Source: a virus. Taken from it: a stretch of 23,783 bases of DNA. Below are positions 19,588 to 23,783 of this stretch, piece after piece. Position 1 is the stretch's first letter. Each line of letters opens with the position of its first letter. The translations under genes and the position numbers were made by a program. The notes under the pieces were generated by a model. It was not told the DNA's origin. It did not search any database and was given only the letters and a program-made list of their open reading frames with translations. The stretch covers positions 1 through 23,783 of IMG/VR virus record IMGVR_UViG_3300031999_000191. One strand, written 5' to 3'.

Positions 19588-20249
19588 CACCATGCTCCAA
19601 AGGGCAGTTTCTCGGCCAAGGCCATCGTCGCCATCACGTCGATGCGGCAGTGTTCGCGAATGAGCGCCCACGATGCCGGCGTGTTCTCTTCCGCCAGCGC
19701 AGGGCAGTCCTTCCCTTCAATCGGGTCATCCGGCAGTGTGATGCCGTACCGCTTGACCCAGAAACTCATCCGGCCTGCGCCCTTGATGCGCGAGTCGTCC
19801 TGAATCCCGTTGTAGCCGGTTTCCAGTTCGAGGTCGCGGATCCCAGGCGTCCCGTACTTCTTGAGCGACAACTCTGGATGGGGGACAGAGAGCAGCCTCG
19901 ACCGCGTCATCAGGATCGGCAGGTCGAAGGGGATGCACCGGAAGCCGCAGCGGAAATCCGCCCGTCTCCACTGATGCCAGAACCGCTCGAGCGCCGTCAC
20001 CTCGGCCTCGGTAGTCGGGCAGAGATGCACTTCGATCTCGCCATCGGGCATCGACAAGCCAATCGCGGTGATCAGACAGGTCGAGTGGTAGAGCGCCAGT
20101 TGCGACAGTTGGGCCGCTGTGCGCTCAATGATGCTCTGCTTCACTTTCTCGGGGTCGCGCAAGTTCGCCGCCGCCTCGACAGGTGGGAGGAAGGGCAGGC
20201 AGGCGATGTCGCCACGGGTCTCGATGTCAAACGCGAGGGTGTACGGCAT
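19587..20249 (-). CDS. DEDD-type 3'-5' exonuclease (DnaQ/PolB exo-like)
   Basis: 220 residues from ATG at 20249 (TGATG overlap with the ERF stop; the frame's extra upstream codon is TTG). Motif I is AFDIET (Asp8, Glu10), motif II is GFRCIPFDLPIL (Asp109), motif III is HCRIDVMAT (Asp204). The four acids bind two metals and remove nucleotides from 3' ends. At the usual Tyr of motif III there is His200, which sits four residues before the Asp, so the enzyme is a variant. Length suits a stand-alone domain. Coupling to ERF suggests end resection feeding single-strand annealing. Confidence 0.8.
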   Translation of the reverse strand: MPYTLAFDIETRGDIACLPFLPPVEAAANLRDPEKVKQSIIERTAAQLSQLALYHSTCLITAIGLSMPDGEIEVHLCPTTEAEVTALERFWHQWRRADFRCGFRCIPFDLPILMTRSRLLSVPHPELSLKKYGTPGIRDLELETGYNGIQDDSRIKGAGRMSFWVKRYGITLPDDPIEGKDCPALAEENTPASWALIREHCRIDVMATMALAEKLPFGAW

Positions 20250-21076
20250 CAAAACGCATCCGTCTCTTTCTTCCCAATCAGCGCAGCCGCGATGCAGATG
20301 GGCTCGTAGTGCGCTTTCGGGATGTCTTTGTCTGAACTGTAGCCCGACACCGCCAGCAACCAGTCGCGGTACTCGGGGGCCGAGAGTCCCTGGCCGCGCA
20401 CGATCGCAAACAACCGCTTCGCCTGCGCTTCAGAGATGGCCGGCGAGTTCTTCGAGGGACCAAGCCTAAGCTTCTGGGCCGGGGTTCCGTTCGGGAGTTG
20501 ATACACCGCCTGCATGTCGGCGAGGAGGTCCGGGTCGGGGCCGAAGTCCGGTTCGGCCAACGCGGGTTCGCCACCAGGAGGCGGAGGCATTCGGAGGGAC
20601 GGAGGCGCGGGCAGTGCTCGGGGATCTCGATCGGGCTTCTGTTCGGACCACTTCGCCCGGGGTTCGGGTGTCGCCTCGACGCCCTGCGCGTCGTCATCCT
20701 CTGCCGCCAGCCCGAATGCGGCCAGCAAGCTGTATCTCCGCGCAAACGAGAGCGCTCCGCCATACTGCTGACACGTCGAGCCCGCCGGCAGTCGCACCAT
20801 CCCGCAGGCAATCCACTGGCCGCTGGCGTGGAGGATCGTCGTTTCCACGCCTACCATCATGCCGTGCGCGGCCTCAAACGTCTCGACGGTCTGCACGAAG
20901 GACAGGCCCATCTCGCCGAGCGGCTTCCGCAGCGCAGCCACTACCTCGTCGAGTGGCGCGTACTTGTAGGAGTATTTCTCCAACTTGACTTCGTGCGTGC
21001 GCTTCGGCGCGACGAATGCCGCTTGCGCCAGCGCAATCGCCGGAGCAATCTTGTCAATCGCCTCACTGGTCGTCAT
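20249..21076 (-). CDS. erf: ERF-family single-strand DNA annealing protein
   Basis: 275 residues from the ATG at 21076 (ATGA overlap with the previous stop). The ERF domain covers about residues 10-135, with VKLEKYSYKYAPLDEVVAAL and the signature GGALSFARRYSLLAAFGLAA followed by EDDDA. ERF proteins anneal single-stranded DNA in phage recombination, as P22 Erf does. A proline-rich linker (about 135-190) leads to a helical C-terminal domain (AISEAQAKRLFAIVRG, EYRDWLLAVSGYSSD) often found behind ERF. The neighbouring exonuclease supports a recombination pair. Confidence 0.93.
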   Translation of the reverse strand: MTTSEAIDKIAPAIALAQAAFVAPKRTHEVKLEKYSYKYAPLDEVVAALRKPLGEMGLSFVQTVETFEAAHGMMVGVETTILHASGQWIACGMVRLPAGSTCQQYGGALSFARRYSLLAAFGLAAEDDDAQGVEATPEPRAKWSEQKPDRDPRALPAPPSLRMPPPPGGEPALAEPDFGPDPDLLADMQAVYQLPNGTPAQKLRLGPSKNSPAISEAQAKRLFAIVRGQGLSAPEYRDWLLAVSGYSSDKDIPKAHYEPICIAAALIGKKETDAF

Positions 21077-21312
21077 CGCGTCCCCTTCTTCAGCGCGGCC
21101 CACCGCTTCTTCATGCCCAGCGAGATGGCCTTCCGCGCCTTGCGCGACATGACTTTCTTGGGCTTCGCTGGCGTGTCCATCAAGTAGGGTTTCACGTCAG
21201 GGTAGGTCGTGAGCAGCGTGTTGATTTCTTCGCGCAAGCTCAAAACCTTGGTGAGTACGCCGATGTGGAGCAGGTCTTTCTGCTCCGCGTCCGTGTGTCC
21301 GGATCTGGCCAT
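21073..21312 (-). CDS. Small basic hypothetical protein upstream of erf
   Basis: 79 residues from the ATG at 21312 (MARSGHTDAEQKDLLHIGV). The N-terminal half is helical, and the C-terminal end is basic with a repeated-type motif MSRKARKAISLGMKKRWAAL. The R-K-I-S-x-x-K-K-R-W string is common at the ends of phage proteins that bind nucleic acid. Its stop overlaps the ERF start (ATGA). It is probably the first gene after the promoter at 21413-21441. Confidence 0.65.
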   Translation of the reverse strand: MARSGHTDAEQKDLLHIGVLTKVLSLREEINTLLTTYPDVKPYLMDTPAKPKKVMSRKARKAISLGMKKRWAALKKGTR

Positions 21313-21412
21313 GGAGTCCCCCTTCGGAAGTGTCGAGCGCGAAACCAACCCGGGACATCCGGGCCTTCCCAGAGACGCGAGTGACGTCTTCGTCTCGCGC
21401 CCGACGATGCTA

Positions 21413-21441
21413 AGGGTAAAGCATCACGCCACCCGTGTCAA
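21413..21441 (-). promoter_or_regulatory. Sigma70-type promoter for the recombination operon
   Basis: On the minus strand, a perfect TTGACA (21436-21441) and TACCCT (21413-21418) are spaced by 17 bases. It lies about 100 bases before the 21312 start and reads toward erf. It overlaps the stop codon of the zinc-ribbon gene. Confidence 0.6.
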
Positions 21442-21608
21442 GTCTTTTTTTCAGCCGTCTTAGAGTGAGACTGGGATGAGCCTAGAACCTTGACTACCGT
21501 GGGAATGATCCACGTTCGACCGCAGGTATCGCAACTCCCTTGGCCGCGCCAGAGCGTCACAAGGTCGGGAGAGGCTTCTCCGCAATACGGGCAGGTGAGT
21601 GGACGCAT
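21438..21608 (-). CDS. Small zinc-ribbon protein
   Basis: 56 residues from the ATG at 21608. Cysteines are paired: LTCPYCGEASPD, then GSCDTCGRTWI, the C-x-x-C ... C-x-x-C ribbon with a W-I strand after it. A lysine-rich tail ends at TGA (21438-21440). A weak ribosome site (GGAGA, 15 bases away) lowers confidence. Typical of phage proteins that bind transcription partners or nucleic acid. The different frame 21460-21684 is a shadow. Confidence 0.65.
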   Translation of the reverse strand: MRPLTCPYCGEASPDLVTLWRGQGSCDTCGRTWIIPTVVKVLGSSQSHSKTAEKKT

Positions 21609-21696
21609 GGGAAGTGGGCCGAAGTCTCCACCGCTCGGCCCGACACGGCATCAACTCCTCAACGCCAAGAGGGGAAAACGCCAAGGAGCAGGAGTC

Positions 21697-21882
21697 CTAC
21701 TTCGGGTGTGCGGCGAGCCAGTTCTCGCCCTCGGTCACAATCTCCAGCACGCGGTTGTTGAACTCTTTGATGATCTCCGCATCGGTGATGCCGAGCTTCG
21801 CGGCTTGCCGGCGACGGATAATCTCGAGGAGTTCGGGGATGAGGAGTTGGTTGATCAACGCCGCAATCAGACCTGGATTCAT
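21697..21882 (-). CDS. Small hypothetical phage protein of the lysis block
   Basis: 61 residues from the ATG at 21882 (GAGGT seven bases upstream). MNPGLIAALINQLLIPELLE, then GITDAEIIKEFNNRVLEIVT and a final ENWLAAHPK. A hydrophobic first part and an amphipathic second part are typical of small proteins found near phage lysis genes. It could be a holin-like or lysis-control factor, but it lacks a full membrane helix. Five bases separate it from the lipoprotein gene. Confidence 0.65.
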   Translation of the reverse strand: MNPGLIAALINQLLIPELLEIIRRRQAAKLGITDAEIIKEFNNRVLEIVTEGENWLAAHPK

Positions 21883-21887
21883 GGTGG

Positions 21888-22301
21888 TTACCTCGTGGGT
21901 GGCAGGAAGATGGCCAGCGCGACATCCACGGCGGACACCGCAGAGATGATGGCCGGGTTCTGGAGATAGGCGAGCGGGATCTGGCGCTTGACCTCACCCC
22001 AGGACGTCGCCACCGTGGTGCCCCAGCCCGCAGGCGTGGCTCCCAGGACTTTGGCGCTCTCGGTCGTCCAGGTGATGATGATCCGAGCCACGGGGGTCGG
22101 AATCGCGCCAGCGGCTTCGGCGGCGATGGCGGTCTTCTGCAATTCGCCCACGCGGATGGCGACCTCGTTGGCCGCATACGCCACCTTCCCGGCTGGCGTG
22201 ACGATGGTCACGGGCGTATGGCACGCACTCGCGACCACGATCGCGACAAGCGCGACCGCGATGAGCCATTGAACGGTGTTGAGAGAGACGCGCTCTTTCA
22301 T
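21888..22301 (-). CDS. Lipoprotein-like phage protein
   Basis: 137 residues. MKERVSLNTVQWLIAVAL, then IVVASAC: a basic start, a hydrophobic stretch and a cysteine after ASA, like a lipobox though Ala, not Leu/Val, occupies position -3. The rest is alanine-rich and helical (KVAYAANEVAIRVGELQKTA, then TTVATSWGEVKRQ). Similar proteins stand in phage lysis cassettes next to endolysins; in Gram-negative phages an outer-membrane lipoprotein would act in the last lysis step, but that role is not shown here. AAAGGA precedes the ATG by about seven bases. Confidence 0.7.
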   Translation of the reverse strand: MKERVSLNTVQWLIAVALVAIVVASACHTPVTIVTPAGKVAYAANEVAIRVGELQKTAIAAEAAGAIPTPVARIIITWTTESAKVLGATPAGWGTTVATSWGEVKRQIPLAYLQNPAIISAVSAVDVALAIFLPPTR

Positions 22302-22322
22302 GGGAGTCCTTTCAGATGATGG

Positions 22323-23177
22323 TTATTCGCACAGGTTGTAGACGCTCAGGCAACCGCTTTCTGTGCAGCGGCCCCACATGCGGATCTGATCTTCGTCGGC
22401 AGATTCGATATAACGCCTCACGTCCGCAACGGTGGCGTACGTCTTGCCGGTGTCCTCGCGCCATCCCGTCTGGAACCTATCGGGGATGATGTTGTTGCGG
22501 AAGAACGAGGGTTCGTAGTTGGGGTGTTTGCTGTCTAAGTTGGCCGCCTTGCTGTCGCGCACCGCCGCTTCCATTTCTAGAATGCGATCCCAGACCTCGG
22601 GCATGGTGTGGGTGAGGCGCCGGAGTTCACCCAGGTTCACCATGACGCACGGAAAGCAACCTACGCGGGCCGAGCCGGCCTTGTAGAGTGGATTCGGTGC
22701 CACGCCGTATCGCTTCATCAGGGCGAAGCACGCCTCGGCGGTCCAATCGAACAGGGGCCGCTCAATCCATGCGCCGAAGTTGTCGTTGTACACCCGGCGG
22801 GGCATCTTGCTGCGGGCCTGGCTTTCGTCGGCCCTAATGCCCTGGTACACCGTGGCATCACCAAAGCCCTGCTCGTCCATCCACGCGATGAAGGGCAGCA
22901 CCTTGAGTTCTTCGGTGCAGAATCTAGCCCTCACGGCGGGGATCATCTGCTTATGGGCCACGAGATCGAGCATCCCGTTGGCGTACTTGTGCGTCCGCAA
23001 CGTGACCAACTTCCCGCCCAGTAGCGTCTCGTTGATGTGCTGCACATAGGCATACGTCAGCGGATGCTCCCACCCGGTATCGCAAAACACCGCCGTGAAC
23101 TCGGGCAGGTTCTCCTTCGCCCACAGCACCAGCGCCGTGCTGTCCTTGCCGCCGCTGAACTGGACGATGTGGGTCAT
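22323..23177 (-). CDS. PAPS-reductase-like PP-loop protein
   Basis: 284 residues. The PP-loop FSGGKDSTALVLW (residues 8-13, SGGKDS) binds ATP or an adenylyl-sulfate substrate. The second motif is FCDTGWEHP, followed by Cys87 (RFCTEELK), GIRADES, then GCFPC (Cys174, Cys177). Extra cysteines at 271, 276 and 283 lie at the C-terminus. The family reduces phosphoadenylyl-sulfate or activates sulfur for DNA or tRNA modification; phage copies are common, with unclear substrate. Clustered cysteines suggest an Fe-S centre. It is one gene from the endolysin, unusual for sulfur metabolism, so it may act as an auxiliary metabolic gene or in DNA modification. Confidence 0.8.
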   Translation of the reverse strand: MTHIVQFSGGKDSTALVLWAKENLPEFTAVFCDTGWEHPLTYAYVQHINETLLGGKLVTLRTHKYANGMLDLVAHKQMIPAVRARFCTEELKVLPFIAWMDEQGFGDATVYQGIRADESQARSKMPRRVYNDNFGAWIERPLFDWTAEACFALMKRYGVAPNPLYKAGSARVGCFPCVMVNLGELRRLTHTMPEVWDRILEMEAAVRDSKAANLDSKHPNYEPSFFRNNIIPDRFQTGWREDTGKTYATVADVRRYIESADEDQIRMWGRCTESGCLSVYNLCE

Positions 23178-23178
23178 C

Positions 23179-23628
23179 TCAGACGATCGTGACGGTGACG
23201 AGTTTCCGGTCGGGGCGACGGGGGAACGTATCTACATGGCAGTATCCCATAGCGGGGCGCCACTCGATGAACATGATCAGCGACCCTGGGCGTTGCGCGG
23301 CCCGTTTCACTGCCGCCTTCAGGTGGCTGTAAGACAGTCGGAGGGCCACGATGTCGAGAGCGCGGCCTTCACAATGCTGGGACACCGCTGATGCCTTGTA
23401 CGCGGGAGCTAGTGAGGCATTATACTCCACGGTCCTGAATCCCGACACCACGACGATCGGACAGTCCGCGCCCAGTTCGATGCAGCACTCAGCACGGATG
23501 GCTTCGGCTTCGACCAGGAGGTCGGGGAGTCGATCCTTGCGGTAGATGACCGGGTACGGCGTTCGCGCCTCGTCATGGCAGGCCAATTCCTCAAGAGTGA
23601 AGTGTGCAGTGACGTAGGTGTCAGCCAT
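23179..23628 (-). CDS. Endolysin, peptidase M15A type
   Basis: 149 residues. It has HFTLEELACHDEA near the start, VSGFRTVEYNASL around 61-73, SQHCEGRALDIV (His85, Asp92) and GYCHVDT (His131). His, Asp and His are the zinc ligands of the M15 family, which cuts peptide crosslinks in peptidoglycan. No signal peptide is seen, so a holin must release it; the tiny membrane protein upstream may be that partner. GGAG is six bases before ATG at 23628. Confidence 0.88.
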   Translation of the reverse strand: MADTYVTAHFTLEELACHDEARTPYPVIYRKDRLPDLLVEAEAIRAECCIELGADCPIVVVSGFRTVEYNASLAPAYKASAVSQHCEGRALDIVALRLSYSHLKAAVKRAAQRPGSLIMFIEWRPAMGYCHVDTFPRRPDRKLVTVTIV

Positions 23629-23717
23629 TAGTCTCCACCCAGGCGCGTCAGGTTGTAGAGGACCACTAATCCAACCACGACCAGCACGATGATCCAGAGT
23701 CCCGCCAGGGCTGTCAT
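23628..23717 (-). CDS. 29-residue membrane protein (possible holin or antiholin-like)
   Basis: MTALAGLWIIVLVVVGLVVL, then YNLTRLGGD: one membrane helix, no charged insert. The stop overlaps the endolysin ATG (TAATG) and its start overlaps the stop of the gene before (ATGA). Tiny membrane proteins next to an endolysin may form the lysis pore, but the size is small even for holins. Inferred from position. Confidence 0.6.
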   Translation of the reverse strand: MTALAGLWIIVLVVVGLVVLYNLTRLGGD

Positions 23718-23783
23718 GATGGCCTCGTCATCGCCGCCGCGAGCCCCCGGAGCAGCGGATACAGTTCGGGATGCCAGCGAACG
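23714..23783 (-). CDS. C-terminal fragment of a protein cut by the window edge
   Basis: The frame reads VRWHPELYPLLRGLAAAMTR, then two more residues and a TGA whose bases overlap the next ATG (ATGA). Only 22 residues are visible. The overlap supports a real gene. Nothing more can be said. Confidence 0.5.
   Translation of the reverse strand, partial: VRWHPELYPLLRGLAAAMTRPS

Noticed and set aside
21460-21684. 74-residue minus-strand frame
   Set aside because: The overlapping frame 21438-21608 has two CxxC pairs and a sensible end; this one is a shadow.

Overview
The window is part of a tailed double-stranded DNA bacteriophage genome, GC-rich and almost completely coding. The head genes are of the phage P22 type (portal, scaffold, coat in that order, with a terminase large subunit upstream), so a short-tailed, P22-like virion is likely, although no tail gene lies in the window. 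A lipoprotein-like gene and an M15-family endolysin suggest a Gram-negative host, but nothing identifies the host further. No integrase, repressor, tRNA, CRISPR array or insertion sequence was seen.

Layout. (1) From 12117 down to 1, on the minus strand, is the late packaging and head operon: a candidate small terminase, a small zinc-binding protein, a 630-base non-coding stretch with tandem repeats, a SAM methyltransferase, a glycosyltransferase-like protein, a CxxC protein, TerL, a run of very small proteins (one with a Tat-like signal and two paralogous mini-proteins), a small membrane protein, an HTH protein, portal, scaffold, coat, and two tandem paralogous virion-associated proteins, the second cut by the window edge. 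(2) From 12396 to 14859, on the plus strand, is a cassette of eight small genes fired from a divergent control region (12118-12395). The gaps between its first genes carry hairpins and a recurring CAGAGAGG ribosome-binding block. (3) From 23783 down to 14843, on the minus strand, is a lysis and early operon: a tiny membrane protein, M15 endolysin, PAPS-reductase-like PP-loop enzyme, lipoprotein, a zinc ribbon, then behind a good promoter at 21413-21441 the recombination and replication set (ERF annealing protein, DEDD exonuclease, an O-like replication fragment, two tandem coiled-coil paralogs, an HTH protein, HNH nuclease, VRR-NUC-type nuclease, NinB-like protein).

Most minus-strand early genes overlap by ATGA, GTGA or TGATG, so they are probably translationally coupled. 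The replication part looks like a recombination-driven set (annealing protein, exonuclease, junction nuclease) without a phage polymerase or helicase in view. The plus and minus early modules converge and overlap by 17 bases at 14843-14859.

Several genes are shorter than 60 codons, start at GTG, or run off the edge. They were placed by reading frames, Shine-Dalgarno sites and overlaps: 1-409, 6460-6615, 6958-7092, 9185-9256, 14459-14638, 19208-19345, 21438-21608, 23628-23717 and 23714-23783. Family assignments come from motif recognition by eye; no database search was run.
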